From Leptotrichia shahii (GTDB lineage: Bacteria; Fusobacteriota; Fusobacteriia; Fusobacteriales; Leptotrichiaceae), in contig NZ_AP019827.1 of the NCBI RefSeq assembly GCF_008327825.1, forward strand, positions 496,001-560,000: a stretch of DNA of 64,000 bases, written 5' to 3'. Below, piece after piece: positions 43,901 to 51,114 of this stretch (position 1 is the first letter of the stretch; each line of letters starts with the position of its first letter). The position numbers and the translations under genes were made by a program. The notes beneath the pieces were generated by a model. That model searched no databases. It had not been told where the DNA came from and saw only the letters and a list, made by a program, of their open reading frames with translations.

Positions 43901-45900
43901 CGTCAAGTGCGACAGCTTCTGATAAAGTTCAGACAATGATGGGAGTATTTGTAAATAACGGAGCAAAATTTGTAAACACAGGAAATATTACCACAACTGG
44001 CTCTTATCACGGAAATGACAATATTCAGGGACTTGTAGGAGTTGCTGTATTAAATGGAAGTACACTTGAAAATTATGGGAAAATTGATATTGATGCAGAT
44101 AGCAGCTACGGTGTTTTAATTAAAGGGACTTCAAGTAATAAATCTATAATTAAGAACTATGGAGAAATTAACATAAGTGGATTGAAGTCTTATGGAGTTA
44201 GATATGATGCAGATTCTCAAGGAGTATCTGGAGATTTGCCAGTTGGAACAGCCGCTACTCCTGTAAATGTATTGCCATCCTTGAGTTCAGGAACTGGAAC
44301 AATAACTTCTGCAAATGGAGCGAAAGACTACTATGCACCAACAGATCCAAGTAAAACTCTAGGTGGAGTGGGAATTGTTCAATTGCCAAATGGACGGCTT
44401 GCAATTCAGAGAAACGGTGTAACATTGGATGATAGCCAAGTTCAAACAATAGATTATGCTACTCCTCAGACAAACTACGCTTTTTCGAACTTTGGAGTTT
44501 ATGTAGATACATTAGGAAGAACACGTCCAATTAATGTAAATGGAGCAAATTCTATCGGAATTAACAGTGATCTTTTAATTGGAACAGAATTTTCAGTGCT
44601 TACAAATGCTAAAGATGTAATTATTGGAAAACAAATACTGCAGCCGTTCTTGAATCAAATAAATGCTGGAATATTTAACTTTACTCCATATTCTGCTTCA
44701 TTAACTTGGATGGCAACGCCTGAAGTTGATCCGTCTACACAGCAGATTACACGTGTGCTTATGACAAAGATTCCTTATACAGCCTTTGTTTCAACAACTT
44801 CAAACGAATTTAACTTTACTGACGGATTAGAGCAAAGATACGATGTAAACAGTTTGGACTCAAGAGAAAAAGGACTATTTAATAAATTAAATACTATTGG
44901 AAATAGTGAAGAAGCATTATTGGCCCAATCAATTGATGAAATGATGGGACATCAGTATGGGAACGTACAGCAAAGAATCTTTGAAACAGGTAATTTATTA
45001 AATAAAGAATTTGGATACTTAAGAAATGAATGGGATACAAAATCAAAAAATTCAAATAAGATAAAAGCGTTTGGAATGAAAGGCGAATATAAGACAGATA
45101 CAGCTGGAATAATTGATTATAAAAATAAATCCTATGGATTTGCATATTTGAATGAAAATGAAACTATAAAACTTGGAGAGTCAGCAGGATGGTATGCAGG
45201 AGCTGTTAGAAACAAATTTGACTTTAGCGATATAGGTGGTTCAAAGGAAGAGCAGAATATCGTAAAAGCAGGTATATTTAAGTCAATGCCGCTTGGAAAA
45301 GATCATAACAACAACTTGAACTGGACTGTTTCAGCAGAAGGATTTGTAGGAACTGGTGAAATGAAGAGAAAATTCCTTGTTGTTGATGATATATTTGAAG
45401 CAAAATCTGAATATCATTCATACGGGTTTGGATTAAAAAATGAGCTTAGAAAAAATATTAGAACAAGTGAGCGAACAAGCATTTCTCCATACGGAAGCCT
45501 AAAATTTGAATATGGAAGATTTGACGGAATAAAAGAAGATACAGGACAAATGCGTTTAGAAATAAAAGCAAATGATTATTATTCAATAAAACCAGAAATT
45601 GGAGTAGAATTCAAATATCAGCAGCCAATGGCAGTAAAAACAAATTTTGTCGCCAAATTAGGACTTGCTTATGAAAATGAGCTAGGAAAAGTTGGAGATG
45701 TAAACAATCAAGGAAGAGTCCGTTATACAACTGCAGGATGGTTTGACATAAGAGGTGAAAAGGATGACAGACGTGGAAACGGAAAAGCTGACTTAAACCT
45801 TGGAATTGAAAACACAAGATTTGGTGTAACAGTAAATGCAGGTTATGATACAAAAGGCGAAAATGTAAGAGGTGGAATTGGATTTAGAGTAATTTACTAA
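34984..45900 (+). CDS. giant type V autotransporter adhesin
   Basis: 3638 residues. It starts MSNNLRQAKKDLKAFAKRAK, the N-terminal domain typical of fusobacterial autotransporters, with a hydrophobic export segment at about 26-48 and a KSPWSSWQFGAN motif at about 100-111. A Pro/Thr/Ile-rich stretch follows (about 205-330). About 2600 residues of short repeats come next (roughly 470-3070), in which units like SAGIYG, SVGIFA or GIYSEN recur every 20-30 residues between N/T/G-rich strands, as expected of a parallel beta-helix passenger. The last 300 or so residues form the outer-membrane beta-barrel and end with Tyr (GGIGFRVIY). A role in adhesion or coaggregation, as for RadD and Fap2 of Fusobacterium, is inferred. 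AGGAG fits ATG 34984 better than 34981. Confidence 0.93.
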   Translation: MSNNLRQAKKDLKAFAKRAKDVKYTESLLFSYLITGMITFSIGLNTSSNVLYERMNKELVMSADKTRTAIKKKKKANEEAVEELNLELVQLMEQGDQVVKSPWSSWQFGANTFISSSNGTYKGRGDKAEKYLFNGIYNRGNWSETGILSNRRKSYMTSSPGNSTIGKQSYGLASLLHVQEPEVEIQIMANVRPKSVFKEEIAINPQIDMPREVVRPNINLNVTSPITAPTIILPTLNPVTIEVPNPQEPATPATVTAPSISMNLSAPTIAVNITPPSLSMNVTAPTPTVNTLTIIPPDISEVSAISVTKPTAPSVTPPNPTANPIVFSIPQLESYGNTITADNTMNSNKNLLDPSYRLSKAASGHHKAIGEYMTNSGYFYSGENTEMHVDITKQRAITLDPGLPQIKGGGHNPNYSFENKGKIYLEVMEVAGIEVQPDTWNNPQVTGINGSTGLISGNKSLQVALLFTDEGTGSSTTNKHTLRNEGEISLSGNISAGFATSDFKSGVSVSTIAINNGNVNISGDNSHGMVVSKTTNALGPDSSFVNNGTIKVTGNDSGGMTVLGKIQGGATNNGIITIAAKNSFGLYSQVDSNVKNAVNGNINIENGSKGSMGIRVGNASATNMKNEGTITINSTDGKNIGVYSSSAKFVNEGKIKVNGANENIGMYFNGTTGTTGNQGTITVAGNKVYGVILNNATFENEKKIEVTSDGTDSIGLYLSNGSAATNKNGATISNAAYHAVVQNTGTFTNAGVVSVEAGGKVGLYSENGTFTNASNGEIKSSNGGIAIFTSGSTGTVEGTVTVGDSGTSTGIGVYSDGPTTSTTFQGNAVLSLGERTVGLYSSKASNFGTAFTITNLSTSIGKKSVFAYFGNTGNTADDTVDITNTTLQNLTVSSMGENSAVFYGAKNTTINIDGNITADSTKFSNINDSAQFLVSDDGKVNINSSKILTSGFKTTISGLNGAVVTNDGKLILSGKDGAIGIYSNASKVTNNNIISTANNSSIAIYGKESSTLTNSGTGKITTSGTSSVGILANSSIVSNATGGEITTSGTGSAGIYGITNSTIENSGNITTEETGSAGIYADNSDVTNETTGKITSKKGSSAGIYSTSTSAKNVKNKGTIEVGVAGSTETQNVGIYAEGNQNVENDGNINIHIGNSIGVYGKGANVAIENKKKITSDALASDAIGIMSEKAKVTNFAGSEIKLQGKKSVGIYGKESEIENSGDILLTDTTAASASVGILANKGSATNKGNIEMNGGASAGMLGLNGATISNDAATGKITITGDKSAGIYVENSSPSNAGTISVESNKSAGIFAKISDAASRTITNTGKIELKGTGKTKSAGMYVEIESTAAGTTTLQNEKDIIVGQEESAAMYLKNNAGEGAGTVINETPNGKIDLDVKSTVGIFVDKAKGKNKNIINVKKENSAGMYGSNDSNITNEKTINVSHENSAGMYASDSNATNTADGTITLTGSAGATSGSAAMYGKLTSSSKKDYSILNEGIINLTNVIKNVGIYGESVSGAPKKLTLQNNKEINIAAGSPQSVGIFASNDANNNADKIEAINSATGTITVNSEESIGISAVKSTVNNSGTITMNDKKSAGIYGKSGSEVTNNNKIEIKEEQSAGIYLENSNAVNAAAGTIDVYKGASAGIYGKFTKDATENNTIENSGTITLKDTAGQVKSAGIYGELEAAASKTLTIENKNIIDVSMKESVGIFAKNATGSRGNLTADNTGEIKVNSEKSVGMLSDNSVINNKNKITVNNKEAVGMYGKNGSEIKNHKGATIEILSTGESAIGIYATGKNTTTSNITEGVNEGTVTVKGKKGTGMLATDKAKITNNREITGTAESVIGMYGVDDETAVINAKNATIKLTGEKSTGIFSKDDATAENSGTINLTSSSKNSVGMFGSASAAGKKITLTNTADGVINVESESSTGMFTKNNGNLADSTIKNEGTINLKQKSTVGIYTPKSNITKVGTIILNDDADSSVAVYLKDEATVTDTTTGTINLGTKNQNRVAYYIKGTSASDTGKINGANIGNISGYGVGVYLDGGILNSSTSKLDYTTGSNTGNGIIGLLMKGATADISGYNQGIKVGNSVLGGSNDFYAIGIYTDGQGSSGSPKAISTSITAGANGVGLFAENSSHIKYAGTMNIGDNTTAGTGIYIGNGGDGTKASTVTIDSGADIKLNGVNGVGAIVTTNATVNFETGAKIQFGGDGVGIFGQKGAVINDNGGTLVTNGHSVERTRVTEGSSVTSSDLTVALGNALDTGNILSHVINGEAILQTGVTVEAKSATKNIIGLMADGNSNPALTWVGTAGYDAENKGKLDLSNAQTSTAMYLDSARGLNSKDILVGNKSTGIYGIYKNTTAGYIGAPAGFKNEGIITTTAGSKITIGDESSAIYSIGFDKVENNGSIAGGDKSVGIYAKNTAASSKNIDVVNTGDITLGKGSAGIYIAPETANASNATVVNSGNITVGDSTLDASGNVESTSVGIFVRNKTNLTTTGDVTVGNKGFALYGNDSTLTVNGGNYNFANNGSLAYLENNAMLNYNNAGTLTTSSEPMLYIINSKAQMNNNDIIVSSKGTGIYMTGTSAFGGWNNMILNNGSTGIYVDNSNAAIDGKKITGTSDKAKGIVSINSNVMNKADMEFSSDDSIGIFSQNKSGVAKSILNNGNIDITGKRSIAAYLEGTSDQTFENSGTINVDRTATSVKNDSTVGIYAQNGSTINIKNSGTINVGEASFGVYSLSENGNVETAGSSIINVADKAIGVYKKGGSVNLGGTVNVANHIAADANSEPVGVYGTSGVTINDTTANFTVGDKSYGVILSNPGMSRTNVYSNSASSNVTLGKEATFIYAEGASRVTNNAAITSGTNGKIIAIYGKDGANIVNNGMIDLSQGLGNQGILVTGASNAVNRGVIKVGKTDKTDPDNIIYGIGMAAVGGASISNERDIHVRGNLSIGMYGDDRGTILRNSGNIYLDPSSATASDKVQTMMGVFVNNGAKFVNTGNITTTGSYHGNDNIQGLVGVAVLNGSTLENYGKIDIDADSSYGVLIKGTSSNKSIIKNYGEINISGLKSYGVRYDADSQGVSGDLPVGTAATPVNVLPSLSSGTGTITSANGAKDYYAPTDPSKTLGGVGIVQLPNGRLAIQRNGVTLDDSQVQTIDYATPQTNYAFSNFGVYVDTLGRTRPINVNGANSIGINSDLLIGTEFSVLTNAKDVIIGKQILQPFLNQINAGIFNFTPYSASLTWMATPEVDPSTQQITRVLMTKIPYTAFVSTTSNEFNFTDGLEQRYDVNSLDSREKGLFNKLNTIGNSEEALLAQSIDEMMGHQYGNVQQRIFETGNLLNKEFGYLRNEWDTKSKNSNKIKAFGMKGEYKTDTAGIIDYKNKSYGFAYLNENETIKLGESAGWYAGAVRNKFDFSDIGGSKEEQNIVKAGIFKSMPLGKDHNNNLNWTVSAEGFVGTGEMKRKFLVVDDIFEAKSEYHSYGFGLKNELRKNIRTSERTSISPYGSLKFEYGRFDGIKEDTGQMRLEIKANDYYSIKPEIGVEFKYQQPMAVKTNFVAKLGLAYENELGKVGDVNNQGRVRYTTAGWFDIRGEKDDRRGNGKADLNLGIENTRFGVTVNAGYDTKGENVRGGIGFRVIY

Positions 45901-46007
45901 TTTTAATTATCATACCTTATCTAAGGGAAATATGAAGTTGATGCATAATTAAAAATAGGCTTATAAAAAAGCTTTAAAATTTTCTTAGTAATCGGAGGTT
46001 TATTAAA

Positions 46008-49000
46008 ATGACAGAAGAGGAAATGATAGAGAATCTTGTTGAATCAGCTAAAAAAGAGCATATTCGCAATGAGATTCGAGATCTTTTGAATGATAAGATA
46101 AAAGAGGCTGTAAATATTCATAAAAAGGATTTAAAATATATTAGTAACCTTGAAATGGAAGAATTTATGGAAAAAGATGAATTCTTGGAAAGCGGAGCAG
46201 GAAAATTATTGATTAAATATTTTAAATATATGTATAATAATTTTCCTGATGAATTAAGTTACCAATTTTCAAATTTTCCATTAAAATACAAAATATATAA
46301 AATTTTGGACTTTTCTTGTGAGTTTGTAAAAAGGGATTTTGAGAGTAATTTTGAAATAAAAAATAAAGAACATTTTTGGAATAACTGTAAATATTTTTTT
46401 AAATATTTTCAAGATTTGACAGATGAGTATATTAGAAGTTACGATTCATATTCAAATAATTTTTTGATAAAATTAGGAATTTTAATAATTGTTAAAAATA
46501 TTGAAACAGTAAATATGGGAGGAAATGAGAATAGAGATGAAATAAAAATACTGGATAATATTTTTATAAACTATATTGCAAATAAAATTAATGAAAATGG
46601 AATGACCATAATGTTTGAAAGATATTTGGATGATGGAAATTTTAATAAATATTTTCAAAATATGGAAATGCTAAATATTGGGAAAACAAGAAAATATCTG
46701 GAAAAGAAATTTTTTGAGATTATAATAGAAAACCAAAAGATTTCAAGCATTGTTAATGAAGGCATAAAATTGTTCATTATGTTTTCAAATATAGAATTTT
46801 CTTCTACAGTTAATAATAATTACTGTCGTAATAAATTATTTGAGAAAATAATGGAAAATTTTAAAAAATATGATTTTTCTCAAGGACAGAAAATCTATCT
46901 TCTTGTGAATTACGGAATTAATATTATTTTTGAAAATTTTGAAGATTCTAAAGCAATGTATAGCTTGTTTCAGGATACAATAAAAGAAGACTTGGAAAAT
47001 ACAAAGAAAATTTTAGATTATAATTTAAATGAGAAAAAACTAAGATATTCATTTTTACTACATTTTCTTATAAGAGAGAATTTAATTGATGAAAATGAAA
47101 AAAATAAATTTATAAAAAAATCTGAAAATATAATAATTGGAAATTTGAAGGAAATATTTGAGATGAAAGCCTGGGAATGGTATCCAGCAAAGTTTAGAAA
47201 CTTGGATTTTTTGAAGGAAGAAGACATTAATTGGGAAAATATTTTTGTAAATTGCTTGGGAAGTAAATCGACAGTTATCTTAGCAAAAAAAGACAAAATA
47301 ATACTTTCACTTTTTAAATATTCAAATATGTATAAAAAAGTTTTTCAATTTTTGACAAATTGTATAAAAAAAGTAAATTTATTTAAGAATCTTTTTACAA
47401 AATATGGAATACTTTATGGAATAAGTGATTTGGAATCCATAATGGATGAATTGTGGAATTATGGATTCCCAATCAGCTTTATAAATGAAAAATATTTTGA
47501 GTATATTGAAAAAACAGGTTTTAATGGTGAAAATAATAACATTTGGATTAAATTTTTACATAAGCATAAGAAAGAATTGTACGAAAGTTTTGAAAATGAT
47601 AAAATATCGAATGAGAACATAGAGAATTACGTGAAAATTTTATATTCAAAAGATAATGGATTTGATTATGCAAAATTAGCTGGATTGCTAGTAAATGCAG
47701 AAAGACATTTGAAAAATGAGATTGAGGAAATCTTGAGAAATAAAATGGATAAAAAAGGAGTAAGAGATAAATTAGAAAAAATTGCTGAAGATAAAAATAG
47801 CGATGCAGAATATATTGCTCAAAAATTAATAAAATACTGGAATAATATAAAGGCACAGGAAGAAATAGAAAATCTGGGAGATTTAAAGAAAATTATTGAA
47901 TATGCAGATAGCCTGTGTCTTGAAAAGCATGAAGAAAATGCAATATTTAATACGGAAGTTGACTATAATTCAGTACGGATAAGAGATAGCAGCCAAAGAA
48001 TGCCATCTAAATTAATTAAATATTATATTTCAGAATATATATTATCAAAAGATATAAAAAGCATGGAAATATGTAATAAAATTGAAGAAATATCACAAAG
48101 AGAAGATCTCAGAAGATTTATTGAAAAAATATTTGAAAGATGGAAAGTACATAAATTTAATCCAAAATATAAAAACATTTTTGTACCCTTAATAAGGACA
48201 GCAAGTTTGGAACAAATATCTGAAATGATTGGTGTGGTTGACATGCTTGTAAGCGAGTATAATAAAGTTACAGTTGCAGCTTATGGAATAAGAGTTCTGA
48301 CATTGCGAAGAGAAGTTAAGGAAGTGGGTGTGCTCTTAAATGGATTTAGCTTAAATTATAAGGATAAAAGAATAAGAGTTGCGGCTGATGAAGCGTTGGA
48401 AATAATTGCAGAAAGAGAAGGACTTTCACGAGATGAATTAAATGATATTTTAGTTCCTGATTTTGGTTTTGAGATGGATAGATCAAAAGTTTTTGAGTAT
48501 GGTGAAAAGAGAATAAAAGCAATACTTAATATTAAAGAAGAACCTCAAAGAATTATTCTTTACGATAAAAATAATAAAGTAATGAAGTCATTTCCAAGAA
48601 TAAATAAAAAAAAGAATGGTGTATACGTTATTCTTGAAAAACATAAAAAAGAAATAAAATACATAAAAAAGCAATTAAGAGGAATATCGTTAGTGCAGAA
48701 GGATAATCTATTAAAAGCTCTTTTTACCCAAAGAAAATGGACAGCAAAAAAATGGAATGAAATTTTTATTAAAAATCCAATTATGCAAAAATTTGCAATA
48801 TTTCTTGTTTGGAAAGAAATAGATGATAAAAATAAAATAATAAATACATTTAAATACACAGAAAATGGAGCTTTTGAAACAATTGATGAAAAAAAATATG
48901 AAATAAACAAAGATAATTACATAAACCTTTTATATCTTCCTCAAATTTCCAATAATGGACAGAAATATTGGAAAAAATACTTCAAAGATAATAAATTACA

Positions 49001-49427
49001 TCAGCCTATAAATCAATTAAATATGACAATATACAAATTAACAGAAGAAAAACAGGAAAAAATAGAAATTTTAGATTATAATAATAAAAAGTTTTTTGCA
49101 AAGGAATTACGTAAGCAAAATTTGAAATTAAATTTTGAAATGAATTCTGAAAATGATGGAATGATATATGGAAATCATTATTATGATGAAAATACAGATA
49201 TAACAGCTGTTATTTTAACAAGTTCATTTTTTCCAAGAGAATATTCAAAAATGATACAAATAGAAAAAATATTTTTTTTTAAAGGAAATACATCAATTCA
49301 GTATAAAAATATTTTAAAAAATCAGAATATAAAATTTTTAAAATTAAAAGATGTTCCAGATCGTATAATAAGTTTGGCATGTTATATGGCTGAAATTTTA
49401 TTAGGCAATGAAAAAGAAAAAAATTAG
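46008..49427 (+). CDS. DUF4132 family protein (MolR/YehI-like)
   Basis: 1139 residues with no signal peptide or membrane segment, so cytosolic. The first 600 residues are helical and Asn/Lys/Glu-rich and are not recognised. Residues about 640-840 look like HEAT-type helical repeats (VAAYGIRVLTLRREVKEV, IRVAADEALEIIAEREG). The part from LVPDFGFEMD (about 823) through FAIFLVWKEI (about 931) and beyond matches the C-terminal domain of DUF4132 proteins such as E. coli MolR and YehI, whose roles are poorly known. GGAGG precedes the ATG, 107 bases after the adhesin. No functional link to the adhesin is evident. Confidence 0.7.
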   Translation: MTEEEMIENLVESAKKEHIRNEIRDLLNDKIKEAVNIHKKDLKYISNLEMEEFMEKDEFLESGAGKLLIKYFKYMYNNFPDELSYQFSNFPLKYKIYKILDFSCEFVKRDFESNFEIKNKEHFWNNCKYFFKYFQDLTDEYIRSYDSYSNNFLIKLGILIIVKNIETVNMGGNENRDEIKILDNIFINYIANKINENGMTIMFERYLDDGNFNKYFQNMEMLNIGKTRKYLEKKFFEIIIENQKISSIVNEGIKLFIMFSNIEFSSTVNNNYCRNKLFEKIMENFKKYDFSQGQKIYLLVNYGINIIFENFEDSKAMYSLFQDTIKEDLENTKKILDYNLNEKKLRYSFLLHFLIRENLIDENEKNKFIKKSENIIIGNLKEIFEMKAWEWYPAKFRNLDFLKEEDINWENIFVNCLGSKSTVILAKKDKIILSLFKYSNMYKKVFQFLTNCIKKVNLFKNLFTKYGILYGISDLESIMDELWNYGFPISFINEKYFEYIEKTGFNGENNNIWIKFLHKHKKELYESFENDKISNENIENYVKILYSKDNGFDYAKLAGLLVNAERHLKNEIEEILRNKMDKKGVRDKLEKIAEDKNSDAEYIAQKLIKYWNNIKAQEEIENLGDLKKIIEYADSLCLEKHEENAIFNTEVDYNSVRIRDSSQRMPSKLIKYYISEYILSKDIKSMEICNKIEEISQREDLRRFIEKIFERWKVHKFNPKYKNIFVPLIRTASLEQISEMIGVVDMLVSEYNKVTVAAYGIRVLTLRREVKEVGVLLNGFSLNYKDKRIRVAADEALEIIAEREGLSRDELNDILVPDFGFEMDRSKVFEYGEKRIKAILNIKEEPQRIILYDKNNKVMKSFPRINKKKNGVYVILEKHKKEIKYIKKQLRGISLVQKDNLLKALFTQRKWTAKKWNEIFIKNPIMQKFAIFLVWKEIDDKNKIINTFKYTENGAFETIDEKKYEINKDNYINLLYLPQISNNGQKYWKKYFKDNKLHQPINQLNMTIYKLTEEKQEKIEILDYNNKKFFAKELRKQNLKLNFEMNSENDGMIYGNHYYDENTDITAVILTSSFFPREYSKMIQIEKIFFFKGNTSIQYKNILKNQNIKFLKLKDVPDRIISLACYMAEILLGNEKEKN

Positions 49428-49469
49428 AATTGTAAAAAATATAAAGATAAAAGATTAAGGAGAGTAAAA

Positions 49470-50027
49470 TTGAGTAGTAAAAAAAAGGTAATGTTATTTT
49501 TAGGGGCAGTTTCATTAATTGCTTTCGGGAATTATCGACAATTTGTAGAAAGTCATAAGGGAAAAACTGCGACAGAAGGAAAGGTTAGTGAAAAAGCCAC
49601 TTCATCGGTAGATAAAAATTCAAAAGAAGATAAAACAAGTGAAAAGGCAACTTCATCTAAAGGCGAAGCATCTAAACAAGGAAAAACTGGCGAAAAGTCA
49701 ACATCATCAGTAAATAACGAAAACAAGGCAAAGTCTGAAAATAAAGAGCCGATGCCAGAAGCGAAATCTGCTCCACAGATAGATAAACCAGCAAGTAATA
49801 CACCGCCAAAGACTTCAAATGAAAAAGAAAGTAAAAAGCCTGAGAATAATCAAAAGAAAAAAGATAATGTTGAAAAGTCTAAAAGTCAAAGTTCAAAAAA
49901 AACAAAGCAAAACGAAGAGGGAGAATTAAAAATTGATAAAAATAAAGAGGTTGAAAATCAGTATAAACTGAATATGTCAAAAGAAGGAAAAACAAGCGAA
50001 AAAGCCACTTCATCAAATGGGAAATAG
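49470..50027 (+). CDS. membrane-anchored low-complexity repeat protein
   Basis: 185 residues. One N-terminal hydrophobic helix (residues 7-20, no lipobox Cys) is followed by a hydrophilic Lys/Ser/Glu tail. Four copies of K-[TV]-[SG]-E-K-[AS]-T-S-S lie at residues 38-46, 55-63, 72-80 and 174-182. The start is TTG, five bases after AAGGAGAG. The tail should be outside the cytoplasm. It ends only 10 bases before an apbE-like gene, which in other bacteria attaches FMN to Thr of secreted proteins. The repeats could be modification targets, although they do not match the known flavinylation motif closely. No family was recognised. Confidence 0.7.
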   Translation: MSSKKKVMLFLGAVSLIAFGNYRQFVESHKGKTATEGKVSEKATSSVDKNSKEDKTSEKATSSKGEASKQGKTGEKSTSSVNNENKAKSENKEPMPEAKSAPQIDKPASNTPPKTSNEKESKKPENNQKKKDNVEKSKSQSSKKTKQNEEGELKIDKNKEVENQYKLNMSKEGKTSEKATSSNGK

Positions 50028-50037
50028 GTAAAAAAAT

Positions 50038-51004
50038 ATGATGTATAAAGTTCAAGTGCGTTTTTTATTTCATTCAGATATAAAAATAAAAATACCTGAA
50101 ATTTATAATGATTCAATTTTTGATGATTTATTTGGAATATTGGAGGATGTAAATAGAAAATATAACTCCTACTCAGAAAATTCGTATATTGATAAGATTA
50201 ATAAAAATAGTGGGCATTTTGTAAAAGTGGATTTGCAAACCATTGAAATTTTGAGGAAAATTATTTATTTATCAAAAATTATTGGTGGAGAATACGACAT
50301 TACAATAATGCCTCTCATAAGGCTTTGGGGATTTTATAAACAAAATCCCGTTTTGCCGTGTTTTGAAGAAATAAAAAAGGCTAAAAAACTTATTGACTAT
50401 AAAAAGATTATCGTTGATAGGAAGAGAAGCCGTATAAAAATTGGGAAAAATCAGGAAATTATAACAGGTTCATTTATAAAGGCTTATGCGATTGAAAAAA
50501 TGGTTAATAGAATGCGAGAGATGGGAATAAAAGATGCTGTCGTAAATGCTGGAGGGAGCAGCATTATTGGCTATTGATGAGTGGGGAATCATCGCTGAGA
50601 ATCCTGAAGATGAAAAAGAGGTGTTAAGAAATGTAAATGGAATGCCTACTAGAATAACAAAATATAAGCACTCTGGAGATAAAGATAATGATTTGTTTGA
50701 AATAAAAATAAAAAATATGAGTTATTCAACTTCTAATCAAAAAAATACATATCTTATGATAAACAATGAAAAATATGGTCATATAATAAGTCCAAAAACT
50801 GGATTTCCATCTCAAAATAAGCAAGTTGGAGTAATTACAAAAAGTGCCTTTTTTGGAGATATTATTTCAACGGGGCTTTATAATCAGATTCCAGAAGGAT
50901 TTTATAAAATTATGGAAAGGTTATCTTGTGAAATGGAAATTTCAGGATTTTTAATTGATAAGTTTGGGAAAATACATTATTTTAATATGGAGAAACATTT
51001 TTAG
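50038..51004 (+). pseudogene. apbE: apbE-like FAD:protein FMN transferase split by +1 frameshift
   Basis: Two overlapping frames together give one ApbE-like protein of about 320 residues. The first (50038-50577) has YSENSYIDKIN, EYDITIMPLIRLWGF and VNAGGSS, then stops. The second continues with AIDEWGIIAENPED, SYSTSNQKN, YGHIISPKTGFP and FFGDIISTGLY. Skipping one base near 50563-50568 (in CATTATTGG) restores VNAGGSSILAIDEWGI. There is no signal peptide. The usual HIIDPKTG reads HIISPKTG, and DLGGIAKGYA reads TGSFIKAYA, so catalysis may already be weakened. It could be a real pseudogene, a sequencing error, or less likely recoding. It directly follows the repeat protein gene. Confidence 0.8.
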
Positions 51005-51114
51005 AGAAGATAAAGTTAATTAAGCAATAAAGAAAGATAAAAAAATGTTTTTTTAAAAATTTTTAAATTTTTCAAAATTATTAAAAAAATTTTAATGGAA
51101 GGGAGAAAAATAAA

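Noticed and set aside
35381-45853. Many minus-strand open frames opposite the adhesin gene (for example 38847-39452, 40365-40859)
   Set aside because: They are shadows created by the repetitive codon pattern of the adhesin; they have no ribosome sites and their proteins are mirror-like low-complexity Ile/Pro/Val strings.
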